The notes: generated from the sequence alone by a model not told the origin. 64,000 nucleotides of DNA from an uncultured Paracoccaceae bacterium (GCA_947500055.1 CANMQO010000009.1:186001-250000); one strand, 5' to 3'. Positions 51,049-60,992 are shown, counted from the first letter of the stretch. Numbers and translations: made by a program.

Positions 51049-53142
51049 TTAATCGGAATCCGGGATCGGACTGTCGCCGCATGCAGCGTTTGCTGCGGCG
51101 GAATCATATCCCTGATTGGTGGTTGAGACCCAAATGTTCCCGGTCTTTTTCACACGGATGTTGTCGCGCACGAAGATGTTGAAGTCGCCCGGAGGCAGAT
51201 GGATGGGGCGTCCTGATTGATGGTCGGGAATTGACACGTTAAAGCGCGAGCCGCGATCAAGAATGACAACCTCCCCAAGGCCGCTGACGGCATTTGTCGG
51301 CCGCAGGCTGTCCTGACGCAATTCCCATGAGATGACCACGCAGCCCGCGGCCAATGCTGCCATTGCCTGATCCTCGACCATTTTTTGCGTGGGTGGCGAC
51401 AGCAGCACCATTTGATAGTCGGGGAAAACCAGTTCTTTGAGGTCATCAGCCACATAGCCCAAAAACCCCGTCACAACGCCACCAATCAATAACGCCGTCT
51501 TGCCCATGGTTGTTTTGACGTCCAACACCCGTTCGAACAGATTCCGTGGTGCGCGTGGTTCGGCGACCGCGCCGAGGTTTAGCTCATTTCGGAATTCATC
51601 AAGCATCTGCTCAAATTCATCGCGGGGCATGGTGGCCCGAAAGGTGAGTTGGCGACGATTATCCGTCAGTCTCACCAAAAGTTGCCGGCCTCTTGGACCA
51701 CGGATGTCCAGAAGGGCGTCTGCATATGGTTCCGGCGCGCGTAATCTTGTGAACCATTTTTGAACGGTGTCGCAGTTTTGGCGATGCTCGATTTTGGCGT
51801 CGTCATAGGTGCTGACCGATGCGGAAATCAGCATGGGGTTTTTATCAATCCGAAAGGCTGCCGCATCACCTAGCAATTTTGCAAAGCGTTCGCTGCTCCA
51901 TTGTGCGGGTACGGCAAAGCTGCGAGAATATTGAAAGTCCCGATAGGGGGGCTCTCGCTGTGTTTCCATTTGCAAATCTTGAAAAAGCTGGTCGCAGACA
52001 GCTTTGGCTGCTTCGTCATCATTGGACTGGACGATGAGTTTTCCTGTCTGCAGTTTTGGCTCTACCTCCAGCCGGACAAAGATTTCGGGACTGCGGGCTT
52101 CGATCCATACCCAATCATGATCTTGCCAGAATGGCGCGATTAACCCCGCCAGTTTCGAGGCATCAATTTGATCGGGAATCCGACGCAGCGCATCGCCCCG
52201 TCGGCGGACGACGACAGCAAGCCATTGCAAACCAGCCTGCCGCATCGCCTTCAGGGAAGCGTCAATATCCTGCGGGAGGGAATTGAACATGCCTGCGTCG
52301 AGCCAACCGTCGCATTCCGCCCGGCCGGAAAGGGCGTCAATCGCTTTGTAGAGCGGCACCCAAGCGGTTAACCGTGCATCTTTCGCGAAGCTGCGTAAGC
52401 CCAACTCGGCTTCGTCGACACCGCTCCGTTGCACACGAAGGTAGACGCGCAGATGGCCATCATCCGCCGCGATAATCGACAGGTTCTCGGGACCGTGGGG
52501 GCGTTTGGCAGTGATTTCGAATGCGCAGGGCTGGTGCTGTGCGATGTGATCAGGGAGTTCACCGAGATCATCCAGCGGTCTTGAGCGGTCACCGCCATCA
52601 ATCTCCGAAGAAGCCAGAACCGTGTCAATCACGTAGCCCTGCGCGTCGCAAAAATGCGTTCGGACGGCGCGACATAGCTCTGATGCATGCGCCCAATCCA
52701 CGCGGTATGTCTCGGTTATGCGAAACCGTGCCTCAGCGCTTGAATATGGAACCCGTTTCGCAACCTCGTCCAAGGGGATGGAATTCCTGAAATCGGCGAT
52801 GGCTTTGGCGGCCTTCTCTTCTTCGTCCTGCGGGACACGCACCGACAGGAAAAGATGGCGCCCGTCGGGTGAGGCGCGCAGACCAATAAAGCGATCAGCG
52901 GGTCGCCAGAACATTTCAGCGGAAAATGCCTGCCCCGGGGCGGGCGGGGTGTCGACGAAGGCCATGAAATCTTCGGTCTCGATCCAGGCATCGCTTGTCT
53001 TTGATCTGATGGATGAAATGTGGTCGGCCGGTTCGTCAGAATATTCCAGAAACGCCTCCACAAAACCAAGAAGTGTTTCGCTGATAGCCTGTTGTGTCTT
53101 TGGGCTTTCAAATTCGTGAAAGAATCGGGCTTGGGCAGTCAT
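51049..53142 (-). CDS. Large protein of unknown function with one membrane helix
   Basis: A 697-residue protein starting at the ATG at 53140-53142; a longer frame runs antisense into rplY and is rejected. The first ~530 residues look like repeated alpha/beta modules (for example LFLSVRVPQDEEEKA, LLVRLTDNRRQLTFRATM). One membrane helix lies near residue 550 (TALLIGGVVTGFLGYVADD). About 135 residues follow, ending in a possible jelly-roll-like stretch (HLPPGDFNIFVRDN). No family or catalytic motif recognised. It sits between rplY and pth, which are normally neighbours, so it may have been inserted. Confidence 0.7.
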   Translation of the reverse strand: MTAQARFFHEFESPKTQQAISETLLGFVEAFLEYSDEPADHISSIRSKTSDAWIETEDFMAFVDTPPAPGQAFSAEMFWRPADRFIGLRASPDGRHLFLSVRVPQDEEEKAAKAIADFRNSIPLDEVAKRVPYSSAEARFRITETYRVDWAHASELCRAVRTHFCDAQGYVIDTVLASSEIDGGDRSRPLDDLGELPDHIAQHQPCAFEITAKRPHGPENLSIIAADDGHLRVYLRVQRSGVDEAELGLRSFAKDARLTAWVPLYKAIDALSGRAECDGWLDAGMFNSLPQDIDASLKAMRQAGLQWLAVVVRRRGDALRRIPDQIDASKLAGLIAPFWQDHDWVWIEARSPEIFVRLEVEPKLQTGKLIVQSNDDEAAKAVCDQLFQDLQMETQREPPYRDFQYSRSFAVPAQWSSERFAKLLGDAAAFRIDKNPMLISASVSTYDDAKIEHRQNCDTVQKWFTRLRAPEPYADALLDIRGPRGRQLLVRLTDNRRQLTFRATMPRDEFEQMLDEFRNELNLGAVAEPRAPRNLFERVLDVKTTMGKTALLIGGVVTGFLGYVADDLKELVFPDYQMVLLSPPTQKMVEDQAMAALAAGCVVISWELRQDSLRPTNAVSGLGEVVILDRGSRFNVSIPDHQSGRPIHLPPGDFNIFVRDNIRVKKTGNIWVSTTNQGYDSAAANAACGDSPIPDSD

Positions 53143-53259
53143 GCGTCGCTCTATCAAATAGTGAGTGTCGAAATGGCCGGCTCTTCTTTGATGACGTGTA
53201 TAGCGCATTATTGCCATGTTGTTGAGGTTTGAGGCAGAAATGCGCCCCGGAACGAAAAA

Positions 53260-53281
53260 AAGGCACCCGTTTGGGTGCCTT
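53260..53281 (-). terminator. Intrinsic terminator of rplY
   Basis: On the minus strand AAGGCACCC-AAAC-GGGTGCCTT is followed by seven Ts (53254-53260). It lies 27 bases beyond the rplY stop and is a textbook Rho-independent terminator. Confidence 0.93.
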
Positions 53282-53308
53282 CTCTCTATTGCTTGTTTTG
53301 TGTCGTGC

Positions 53309-53971
53309 TTATTCGTCGCTGGCGTCTTCGTCGCCGCCGGCGGTTGGCACTTCATCTGCTGCGACTTCTTCACCTTCTTCCTCGTCATCGGCCAGAAGTG
53401 CACGTGGTGCGGAGACGTTTGCGATGACAAAGTCACGGTCGGTGATCGCAGGCGTCGCGCCTTCGGGCAATGTGACGTCGCTGATGGAGATCGTATCGCC
53501 GATCTCAACGCCAGCCAGATCAACCTCGATATGCTCGGGGATGTCACCGGCCAGAACGTCCAGTTCAACCTCGTTCCGCACAACGGTCAGAACGCCGCCT
53601 TTCTTCACGCCTGGGCATGTATCGGCGTTGAGGAACTCAACAGGGATGAAGATCTTGACCCGGCTTGTGCGCTTGAGGCGCATCAGGTCGATATGTGTCG
53701 GCAGGTCCTTGACCACGTCGCGCTGAACGCCGCGGCAGATGACGCGCACGTCTTCCTGACCTTCGATCTTGAGGTTGTGCAGCGTGGACATGAAGCCACC
53801 CTTGCGCAGTTTTGTCAGAAGGTAGTTGAATGGGATGCTGATGGATTGCGGGTCTGCGCCGCCACCATAAACAATGCCAGGTACGTCGCCGTCACGGCGA
53901 GCTTGGCGGGCGGCCCCCTTGCCTGTCCCCGCGCGTACCTTGGCGTTCAGATCTGGGATCTTTCCAGCCAT
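53309..53971 (-). CDS. rplY: 50S ribosomal protein L25/Ctc
   Basis: A 220-residue L25 of the long Ctc type: the 5S-binding N-terminal domain ([23 protein letters not shown]) and a beta-rich C-terminal domain ([24 protein letters not shown]). An acidic tail ([13 protein letters not shown]) ends it. The start at 53969-53971 is chosen for AAGGACT upstream; the longer frame is not supported. It contacts 5S rRNA. Confidence 0.95.
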   Translation of the reverse strand: MAGKIPDLNAKVRAGTGKGAARQARRDGDVPGIVYGGGADPQSISIPFNYLLTKLRKGGFMSTLHNLKIEGQEDVRVICRGVQRDVVKDLPTHIDLMRLKRTSRVKIFIPVEFLNADTCPGVKKGGVLTVVRNEVELDVLAGDIPEHIEVDLAGVEIGDTISISDVTLPEGATPAITDRDFVIANVSAPRALLADDEEEGEEVAADEVPTAGGDEDASDE

Positions 53972-54150
53972 AAGTATAGTCCTTTGATATAGGGGCCCGC
54001 CTCCAAGGGTGTCCGAGCCCGATGAAGCCGTCGCTATAGGGGGGATTCGCCTGTTTGAAAAGGGGTTTTGCGCGGCCCGTCGTCCAAAGCCGGGCAAGTC
54101 TTGCCAATTGTGTCTTGTAAGGCCCCCTGAAAACCGTCAGCACAGTCGCC

Positions 54151-55335
54151 ATGTCTATTCGTACTGCCCTGTTTTTATCCCGTCGCCCCGCTGCCGCTTT
54201 TGTTGTGGTTGGCCTGTTCTGGGGCTGTTTTGCCGCGCATGTGCCTGTGCTGAAGGCACAGCTGGGCGCGTCGGATGCGTTGTTTGGCATCCTGTTGCTT
54301 GGTTCTGCCACCGGGTTGGTCTCGTCAATGTGGCTGGCCCCGCGGGCGGATCGCTGGCTGGGCAGCCGCAGCATGCAGGTGGGCGCGGTGGCGTTGGCGC
54401 TGGCCTGGTTGTTGCCGGGACATGTGACCATGCCGTTGCTTTTTGCCCTGACCATGGCCCTGGTCGGTTTGGCGTCGGGTCTGTTGGATGTGGTCATGAA
54501 TGCAAGGGTCAGTGAGCTGGAGGCCAGTCATGATCGCCCGCTGATGAACGCCAATCACGCCATGTTTTCCGTGGCCTATGCGGTTGGCGCATTGGTCGTG
54601 AGCTTTACCAGAGAGGCAGGGATTGCCCCGGTGATTGTCTTTGCCGGGTTCAGTCTGGCTTGCGTTCTGCTGGTGCCGTTCATCCGGATGGAGGTGGCAG
54701 AGGTGCCTGATGCGGACGGCCATACGGGCCGCTATCCGTTCTGGCCGATCCTGTTATGCGGTGCAATCACGCTGGTCGCCTTCATGTCCGAGGCAACGGT
54801 TGAGGCATGGTCGGCCCTGCATGTGGAACGTACCCTGTCCGGCGGCGCTGCCGAGGGCGCGCTGGGCCCGGCCATGTTGGGTCTGACAATGGCAATTGGC
54901 CGGTTTTCCGGGCAGGCCGTTGCAGAGCGGTTTCGCGAGGTGCCAGTTGTCATCGTTGCCTCGCTGATATCGGCGGTCGGCGCCCTGATTGCAGCCTTTG
55001 CGCCGACACCTGTTATCGCCTATCTGGGCTTTGCCATCCTGGGCCTTGGCGTTTCTGTGATCGGCCCTATGGGGCTGGCCCTTGTGGGCAAAATGGTGCC
55101 CGCGCATCTGCGCACCGAGGCGATCAGCCGCGTTGCCGTGATCGGCTTTTCCGGCTTCTTTTTCGCGCCGATGCTGATGGGGTTGATGTCAGAGGCATTT
55201 GGGTTGCGCGCGGCCTTTGCGGCCGTATCGCTGTTGCTGATCACGGCGGTGCCCTTGGCCCTGCTGGTGTCGCGTCGCATGGCGACAACGATCAAAGGTT
55301 CCGGCGCTGAGGCGTATCGGGAAACCTTGTCGTGA
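54151..55335 (+). CDS. MFS transporter
   Basis: A 394-residue, 12-helix major facilitator. The first loop reads WLAPRADRWLGSRSM, a degenerate motif A. VVMNARVSELEASHDRPLMNANHAMFSVAYAVGAL is typical of the YbjJ-like group, often linked to sugar or drug export. No ribosome site is evident before the ATG. It diverges from rplY; substrate unknown. Confidence 0.83.
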   Translation: MSIRTALFLSRRPAAAFVVVGLFWGCFAAHVPVLKAQLGASDALFGILLLGSATGLVSSMWLAPRADRWLGSRSMQVGAVALALAWLLPGHVTMPLLFALTMALVGLASGLLDVVMNARVSELEASHDRPLMNANHAMFSVAYAVGALVVSFTREAGIAPVIVFAGFSLACVLLVPFIRMEVAEVPDADGHTGRYPFWPILLCGAITLVAFMSEATVEAWSALHVERTLSGGAAEGALGPAMLGLTMAIGRFSGQAVAERFREVPVVIVASLISAVGALIAAFAPTPVIAYLGFAILGLGVSVIGPMGLALVGKMVPAHLRTEAISRVAVIGFSGFFFAPMLMGLMSEAFGLRAAFAAVSLLLITAVPLALLVSRRMATTIKGSGAEAYRETLS

Positions 55336-55455
55336 ATGTCGAATGAGATTGACGTTCAATTCAATAGCTGAGCCGCCCCGACAGGGGTAAAAGCGACCGT
55401 TGTCGGGCTGGGCCGCAAAGGCGGGTTTGAGCCACAATTACAGATGCTGCAGTGT

Positions 55456-55524
55456 GTAGGGTGGGTGAAACCCACGCATATGATAGCATTTGTTGCTTAA
55501 ACGTGTGGGTTTCACCCACCCTAC
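55456..55524. repeat. Perfect 20-bp palindromic repeat, free copy
   Basis: GTAGGGTGGGTGAAACCCAC (55456-55475) and its exact reverse complement (55505-55524) enclose 29 bases. Each arm is itself partly palindromic. Its core recurs, degenerate, inside valS at 4811-4865. The surrounding gene-free stretch 55336-55699 holds only this element and short frames that look spurious. Confidence 0.85.
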
Positions 55525-55699
55525 GTATGATTCCAAACGGCAGCAAAGTCCGGCACTGCCTACATTGGTTGGGGTGTGGTTGAATGTCGGCTTGGGGTGT
55601 TGCTTGACGGCTACCACGCCGGACCCCAAGAGTTGTTATCCCAGCGTCAATGCCGCTTGCCCTTCGCAAATTCGGTTGCCCATATGGACACGAAACGCT

Positions 55700-56863
55700 T
55701 CAATCCCATTGCCCTTCGAAGTCTTTCGGAACCAGCAGCACATCCCGGTCCAGTCCCTGCACATCACGTCGTCCGCATAGCGCCATGGTCACGTCCAGCT
55801 CCTTGTGGATCACCTCAAGTGCTGCGCTGACGCCCTTTTCGCCCATCGCCCCAAGCCCATAGATATAGGCCCGCCCGATATAGACGCCCCTGGCCCCGAG
55901 CGCCAATGCCTTCAGCACGTCCTGACCGGAGCGGATGCCGCTATCCATATGGATTTCGATTTGGTCGCCGACGGCCCGCACGATCTGCGGCAGCATCCGA
56001 ATGGCCGATAATGCCCCGTCCAGTTGTCGTCCGCCATGGTTGCTGACGATGATCGCGTCCGCGCCGATCTCCACCGCCTTTTTCGCGTCGTCAGGGTCAA
56101 GGATACCCTTGAGGATCAGTTTGCCGCCCCATTTCTCCTTCAGCTTGGCGATCTTGTCCCAGTCAAGCCGCAGGTCGAACTGCTCCGCCGTCCATGATGC
56201 CAGGCTGGACGTGTCGCCGACCCCTTTGGCATGCCCGACGATATTGCCGAATGAGCGCCGTTTGGTTTGCAGCATGCCAAGCCCCCATTGCCATTTTGTG
56301 GCCAGGTTGATCATCGTCGGAATGGTCAGTTTCGGCGGGGCGGTCAGCCCGTTTTTCAGGTCCTTGTGCCGCTGGCCCAGGATTTGCAGATCAAGCGTCA
56401 GCACCAGTGCCGAACAGCCCGCATTCTTGGCCCGGGCGATGATGTTATCGACGAATTCCTCATCCTGCATCACATAAAGCTGGAACCAGAACGGCTCCTT
56501 GGTGTGTTCGGCCACATCCTCGATCGAGCAGATTGACATGGTCGAAAGGGTGAAGGGCACACCGAATTTTTCGGCGGCCTTGGCCGCCTTGATTTCCCCG
56601 TCTGCGCATTGCATCCCGGTCAACCCAACGGGGGCGAGGGCGACAGGCATGGCCACATCCTGCCCGATCATCTGCGCCTTTGTGCTGCGATCTGACATGT
56701 CCACCGCCACCCGTTGCCGCAACCTGATCTGTTCGAAATCGGAAGTGTTTTCGCGGAATGTCTGTTCCGTCCAACTGCCGCTTTCGGCGTAGTCATAGAA
56801 CATCTTTGGCGCGCGGCGTTTGTGCAGCCGCTTGAGATCATCAATTGTGGTGATGATGGGCAT
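55700..56863 (-). CDS. lldD: FMN-dependent L-lactate dehydrogenase
   Basis: A 387-residue alpha-hydroxy-acid dehydrogenase oxidising L-lactate to pyruvate and passing electrons to quinone. The signature SNHGGRQLDGA contains the catalytic His; MFYDYAESGSWTEQTFREN, FWFQLYVM, LILKGI (Lys) and IHMDSGIRSGQDVLKALALGA line the FMN site. GAGGA precedes the ATG at 56861-56863. A long palindrome 11 bases upstream is a probable GntR-family (LldR-like) operator. Mandelate or glycolate dehydrogenase is the alternative. Confidence 0.9.
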   Translation of the reverse strand: MPIITTIDDLKRLHKRRAPKMFYDYAESGSWTEQTFRENTSDFEQIRLRQRVAVDMSDRSTKAQMIGQDVAMPVALAPVGLTGMQCADGEIKAAKAAEKFGVPFTLSTMSICSIEDVAEHTKEPFWFQLYVMQDEEFVDNIIARAKNAGCSALVLTLDLQILGQRHKDLKNGLTAPPKLTIPTMINLATKWQWGLGMLQTKRRSFGNIVGHAKGVGDTSSLASWTAEQFDLRLDWDKIAKLKEKWGGKLILKGILDPDDAKKAVEIGADAIIVSNHGGRQLDGALSAIRMLPQIVRAVGDQIEIHMDSGIRSGQDVLKALALGARGVYIGRAYIYGLGAMGEKGVSAALEVIHKELDVTMALCGRRDVQGLDRDVLLVPKDFEGQWD

Positions 56864-56873
56864 GATCAAATCC

Positions 56874-56904
56874 TCAAATTGGTAAGGTATCCGTACCAAT
56901 TTGA
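56874..56904. promoter_or_regulatory. Probable LldR/GntR operator of lldD
   Basis: TCAAATTGGTA and TACCAATTTGA are perfect 11-bp arms separated by nine bases, just before the lldD start. TTGGT/ACCAA cores are typical of GntR-family (FadR/LldR) lactate regulators. Located in the leader, it would block transcription or early elongation when bound. Confidence 0.65.
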
Positions 56905-57018
56905 AGGAGAGCTGTCAAAGCATTAGGAAATAGCGACCGCGACATGACGTATCGCGGCCGTGCGCGTGAAAGTAACCTGTTGCGCGCAGCGCCCCGGGCT
57001 TGATCCGGGGCCTTTCGT

Positions 57019-57810
57019 TCAGGCGCGGTGCGCCCCGTCAGCGAGCGATTTGACGAAATCCAGCACTTCGGTGACGCTTTGGCCGGTGCCGATCCGTTCG
57101 ACGATTGCCGACCCGACGACGGCCCCATCCGCAATACGGGCGATGTTTTCGGCAGCCTCTGGTGTCTTGATCCCGAAACCGACGATGACGGGCAGATCAG
57201 TCTGCGCCTTGATCCGGGCGACCTCTGGTCCAACGACATCAGCCTGCGCTGCCGCCGCCCCGGTGATCCCGGTGACCGAGACGTAATAGACAAAGCCGGA
57301 TGTGTTTTCGAGCACTTTGGGCAGGCGTTTGTCATCGGTTGTGGGGGTGGCCAGCCGGATGAAGTTGATGCCTGCGGCCTGTGCCGGGATGCAAAGCTCC
57401 TCGTCTTCCTCGGGCGGCAGATCAACGATGATCAACCCGTCGATTCCGGCCGCCTTGGCGTCGTCCAGAAACGCATCAACCCCGCGCGAATAGATCGGGT
57501 TGTAATAGCCCATCATCACAATCGGGGTGCTGTCATCGGTTTCGCGCAAGCTGCGCGCATAGGCGAGCGTCTTTTCAAGATCCTGCCCGGCCTCCAGCGC
57601 CCGTTGGCCTGCCAGCTGGATCGTTGGGCCATCGGCCATCGGATCGGTAAATGGCATGCCGAGTTCGATGATGTCGACACCTGCTGCGGGCAGGCCTTTG
57701 ACGATCTCAAGCCCGGTGTCGTAATCGGGATCACCGGCCATCACATAGGCGACAAAGGCCTTTTTCCCGGATGCCTGAAGCCGCGCAAATGTTGCGTCAA
57801 TTCTGCTCAT
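57019..57810 (-). CDS. trpA: Tryptophan synthase alpha chain
   Basis: A 263-residue TIM barrel releasing indole from indole-3-glycerol phosphate. The catalytic Glu and Asp are in [41 protein letters not shown] and GFGIKTPE line the site. The start at 57808-57810 ([11 protein letters not shown]) is correct; the frame upstream is antisense to ychF. It lies apart from trpF and trpB, on the other strand, so alpha and beta chains are separately transcribed. Confidence 0.96.
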   Translation of the reverse strand: MSRIDATFARLQASGKKAFVAYVMAGDPDYDTGLEIVKGLPAAGVDIIELGMPFTDPMADGPTIQLAGQRALEAGQDLEKTLAYARSLRETDDSTPIVMMGYYNPIYSRGVDAFLDDAKAAGIDGLIIVDLPPEEDEELCIPAQAAGINFIRLATPTTDDKRLPKVLENTSGFVYYVSVTGITGAAAAQADVVGPEVARIKAQTDLPVIVGFGIKTPEAAENIARIADGAVVGSAIVERIGTGQSVTEVLDFVKSLADGAHRA

Positions 57811-57943
57811 GATCGTCCCCGTTTCAAAACTTGCGTCGGTTTGGGCCAAGATGGGCGGAAAATCAATGGGTGAAACATGATCATCGCCTTGCCAGTCTGA
57901 CTTTGCATCCATAGAAGCGCGCAAGATACGAAGGAGTTTCGCC

Positions 57944-59041
57944 ATGGGTTTCAAGATGGGTATCGTGGGTCTGCCGAATGTCGGCAAATCGACCCTGTTC
58001 AATGCGCTGACCAAAACGGCGGCGGCACAGGCTGCAAATTTCCCGTTTTGCACGATTGAGCCCAATGTTGGTGAAGTGGCTGTGCCCGATGCCCGGTTGG
58101 ACAAGCTGGCGGCGATTGCCGGGTCCAAGCAGATTATTCCGACCCGGATGACCTTTGTTGACATTGCTGGTTTGGTCAAAGGCGCGTCAAAAGGCGAGGG
58201 GCTGGGCAACCAGTTTCTGGCCAATATCCGCGAATGCGATGCCATTGCCCATGTGCTGCGCTGTTTTGAAGATGATGATATTACCCATGTGGATGGTCGT
58301 GTTGACCCGGTCGCCGATGCTGATGTGATTGAGACCGAATTGATGCTGGCTGATCTGGAAAGCATCGAGAAGCGCCTGCAGAACATCGTCCGCAAGGTCC
58401 GTGGTGGCGATAAGGAAGCCGTCGTGCAGGAGCGTCTGCTGAAAGCCGCCCAAGCCGCGCTGGAAGAGGGGCAGCCCGCCCGCACGGTTGAGGTTGACGA
58501 CGACGACGCCAAGGCATGGAAGATGCTGCAACTTCTGACGACGAAGCCGATCCTTTATGTCTGCAATGTTGAGGAAGACAGCGCCGGTTCAGGCAATTCC
58601 CAATCCGCCCGTGTCGCCGAAATGGCCGCCGCCCAGGGCAATGCCCATGTGGTGATCAGCGCCCGGATCGAGGAAGAAATCAGCCAGTTGGAACCTGATG
58701 AGGCCGAGATGTTCCTGTCTGAGATGGGGTTGGAAGAACCGGGTTTGGACCGGCTGATCCGCGCGGGCTACGCGTTGCTGCACCTGCAGACCTATTTCAC
58801 CGTCGGCCCGAAGGAAGCCCGCGCCTGGACGATCAAGGAAGGCACTTCAGCCCCGCAGGCCGCCGGGGTGATCCATGGCGATTTTGAACGCGGGTTCATT
58901 CGGGCCGAGACGATTGCCTATGATGATTTTGTGAGCCTCGGCGGAGAGGGCCCATCCAAAGAAGCGGGCAAGATGCGCGCGGAGGGCAAGGGCTACATCG
59001 TCAAGGATGGCGATGTGATGCACTTCCTGCATAACGGCTGA
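57944..59041 (+). CDS. ychF: Obg-family GTPase/ATPase YchF (OLA1)
   Basis: A 365-residue P-loop protein. G1 is in [12 protein letters not shown], with [31 protein letters not shown] (G3 and switch) and [11 protein letters not shown] in place of NKxD, which gives YchF its ATP preference. The C-terminal TGS-like domain ([26 protein letters not shown]) follows. It binds ribosomes and tunes stress responses. Confidence 0.96.
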   Translation: MGFKMGIVGLPNVGKSTLFNALTKTAAAQAANFPFCTIEPNVGEVAVPDARLDKLAAIAGSKQIIPTRMTFVDIAGLVKGASKGEGLGNQFLANIRECDAIAHVLRCFEDDDITHVDGRVDPVADADVIETELMLADLESIEKRLQNIVRKVRGGDKEAVVQERLLKAAQAALEEGQPARTVEVDDDDAKAWKMLQLLTTKPILYVCNVEEDSAGSGNSQSARVAEMAAAQGNAHVVISARIEEEISQLEPDEAEMFLSEMGLEEPGLDRLIRAGYALLHLQTYFTVGPKEARAWTIKEGTSAPQAAGVIHGDFERGFIRAETIAYDDFVSLGGEGPSKEAGKMRAEGKGYIVKDGDVMHFLHNG

Positions 59042-59046
59042 ATGCC

Positions 59047-59979
59047 TCAGGTCTTCTGGGGCACGCCATGGCCGGACTGTTTTGCCAACTCTGCTCTTGC
59101 CGCTTTCAGGCTGTCGCCGATCTTGTTGTAAATTTCGACATTCGGCGACGACCGGCGCCAGGCCAATATCACCTCTCTGGGGTGGGCGCCTTCAACATGT
59201 CCCAGATGCAAGGCATGTCCCTTTGAAATGCCGGCATCGACGGCGAGATTCGGCAGCAGGGTGATGCCCAGATCCTCCTCCACCATCGCAACCAGTGTCG
59301 CAAGGCTTGTCGCGGAGAAACTCTGATCTTCGTCAAGGTTGATGCCAGAGAAACTGGAGAGGGCGTGCCGCTGCAGGCAATGGCCACGCTCCAGTAGCAA
59401 CAGCCGTCGGTCCCGCAGATCGTCAGCCCCGACCGTGTCGCGATTTCCAAGCGGGTGATCGGCGGGGGTGGCAAGCGCATATCCATCGCTGAACAGTACT
59501 TGTGTTTCGATCTGCCTGGGAAGCGGGTGCGGCAGGGCAATCAGGATCAAGTCGAGACGCCCATCCATCAGCCCATTGACCAGTCGATCGGTCAACTCCT
59601 CGCGCAGATAGAGTTTCGTGTCGGGCAGGACCCGTTTGAGTTTTGGCATCGCGCGCGGCATCAGGAATGGGCCGATTGTGGGGATTGCGCCAAGCCGGAT
59701 CGTCGTGGTTCCGGCTGCATGTTCACATTTGGCCCTGTCTTCGAAATCCTGAACCTGCGTCAGGATGGCCCGCGCCCTTTCGGCCAGGTCCTGGCCGAGC
59801 GGTGTCATCAGAACACATTGTTTTGTGCGCTCTGCCACTTGGCTGCCAAGGCTGGCCTCCAGCTGCTTCAGCCCTGTTGAGAGGGTGGACTGGGTCACAT
59901 GGCAGGCTTCAGCCGCGCGCGAGAAACTTAATGTTTCATCCAAAGCGACAAGAAAACGAAGTTGGCGGAGTGTGGTCAT
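59047..59979 (-). CDS. oxyR: OxyR-like LysR-family peroxide sensor
   Basis: A 310-residue LysR regulator. The HTH is at the N-terminus (LRFLVALDETLSFSRAAEACHVTQSTLSTGLKQLE). The sensing cysteine C201 lies in LLLLERGHCLQRHAL, matching E. coli C199. The resolving cysteine expected nine residues later is Phe (F210), so no C199-C208-type disulfide can form. Peroxide sensing could use sulfenic acid, glutathione or another Cys. It diverges from a Crp/Fnr gene; no katG or ahpC is adjacent. Confidence 0.88.
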   Translation of the reverse strand: MTTLRQLRFLVALDETLSFSRAAEACHVTQSTLSTGLKQLEASLGSQVAERTKQCVLMTPLGQDLAERARAILTQVQDFEDRAKCEHAAGTTTIRLGAIPTIGPFLMPRAMPKLKRVLPDTKLYLREELTDRLVNGLMDGRLDLILIALPHPLPRQIETQVLFSDGYALATPADHPLGNRDTVGADDLRDRRLLLLERGHCLQRHALSSFSGINLDEDQSFSATSLATLVAMVEEDLGITLLPNLAVDAGISKGHALHLGHVEGAHPREVILAWRRSSPNVEIYNKIGDSLKAARAELAKQSGHGVPQKT

Positions 59980-60165
59980 GATCTTAATCGGTTTGTTGAA
60001 TGATAGTAAGCAATATAATCAATTTCCAAGATTAAGAGTATGCCGCTATTTGCAAAATGCCGCGAAAGTCTGGTGCGATTGATCTACCGCAATGCGGATG
60101 CTGTGAATGGCGCTAGAACTGGCTGCTCGGGCCCGTGGATGATGGCAAATGGAGGAGGCAGAGAT

Positions 60166-60840
60166 TTGGACAATTCATGGATTGCCAAGTTTGATGGGCT
60201 TGGCCGGTTGCCGGACGACATCCGTTCAGCGTTGGAAAGCGGCAGTCAGGTCATCTCTGTTCCATCTGGCACCGAGATCTTCGGACCCGGCCAGTCTGCG
60301 GATAATCTGCTGTTGCTTCTGGAGGGCACAGTAAAGGTACAGCAAAAATCCGACACCGGCAGGGAAGTGTTTCTTTATCGGGTGCATGCGGGCGAAAGCT
60401 GCGTTCTGACAACCGCATGTATGCTTGCGTTTGAGGATTATTCTGCCGAAGGAGTGGCCGAAACGGACGTGAAGGCGGTGGCGATCCCGCGGAAGGTCTT
60501 TGATGATCTCGTGGCGAAATCATCGGTTTTTCGCGCGTTTGTCTTTGCGGCATATTCCCGGCGCATCACGGATCTTTTTACGCTGATCGATGATATCGTG
60601 TTTCAGCGTGTGGATGTGCGATTGGCGGCGCGGTTGTTGGCCTTGGCTGACGCCAGCGATGTGGTGCATGCGACCCATGCGGTGCTGGCGACAGAGCTGG
60701 GCACCGCGCGCGAGGTCATTTCGCGCACGTTAGCGGAATTTCACCGCCGCGGCTGGATCGAACAATCGCGTGGCGAGGTGCGCCTGACTGGGCGCGAGGG
60801 CCTGGAACGAATGGTCAAATCTGCGGGCGCGCATGATTGA
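60166..60840 (+). CDS. Crp/Fnr-family regulator
   Basis: A 224-residue regulator starting at TTG 60166, eight bases after the strong ribosome site GGAGGAGG. The cNMP-like sensor domain (residues ~20-125, EIFGPGQSADNLLLLLEGTVKV) is followed by a long dimer helix and a Crp HTH (ATELGTAREVISRTLAEFHRRGWIE). It lacks the four Fe-S cysteines of Fnr; a Cys in GESCVLTTACM may be redox-active. The effector is unknown. It diverges from oxyR, which suggests a role in oxidative or redox stress. Confidence 0.83.
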   Translation: MDNSWIAKFDGLGRLPDDIRSALESGSQVISVPSGTEIFGPGQSADNLLLLLEGTVKVQQKSDTGREVFLYRVHAGESCVLTTACMLAFEDYSAEGVAETDVKAVAIPRKVFDDLVAKSSVFRAFVFAAYSRRITDLFTLIDDIVFQRVDVRLAARLLALADASDVVHATHAVLATELGTAREVISRTLAEFHRRGWIEQSRGEVRLTGREGLERMVKSAGAHD

Positions 60841-60949
60841 GTGGATGTTTTGCTGTGCGTCGATGATACAAGGCGAAAGATGCCAGGAAATCATCGCCCG
60901 AAACACATGACCTGAATCTAACCGCTGCGTCCTGCCCCCGGGCCCAATG

Positions 60950-60992
60950 GCGCAGCCAAATGCACGAAAAAAGTGAGTGGCTTTGGCTGCGC
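60950..60992. terminator. Inverted repeat downstream of the Crp/Fnr gene
   Basis: GCGCAGCCAAA (60950-60960) and TTTGGCTGCGC (60982-60992) are perfect 11-base arms around 21 bases that include an A6 run. It lies 110 bases beyond the regulator gene and before a convergent small gene. It may terminate either transcript. Confidence 0.4.

Noticed and set aside
53143..53583. N-terminal extension of the 697-residue protein
   Set aside because: It runs antisense through rplY and across its terminator; no ribosome site supports it.
55361..55669. Short frames in the MFS-lldD spacer (for example with VSPTLHT)
   Set aside because: They are translations of the palindromic repeat, without ribosome sites or domains.
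57811..58512. N-terminal extension of trpA
   Set aside because: It is antisense to ychF; TrpA proteins start at the ATG at 57808-57810.
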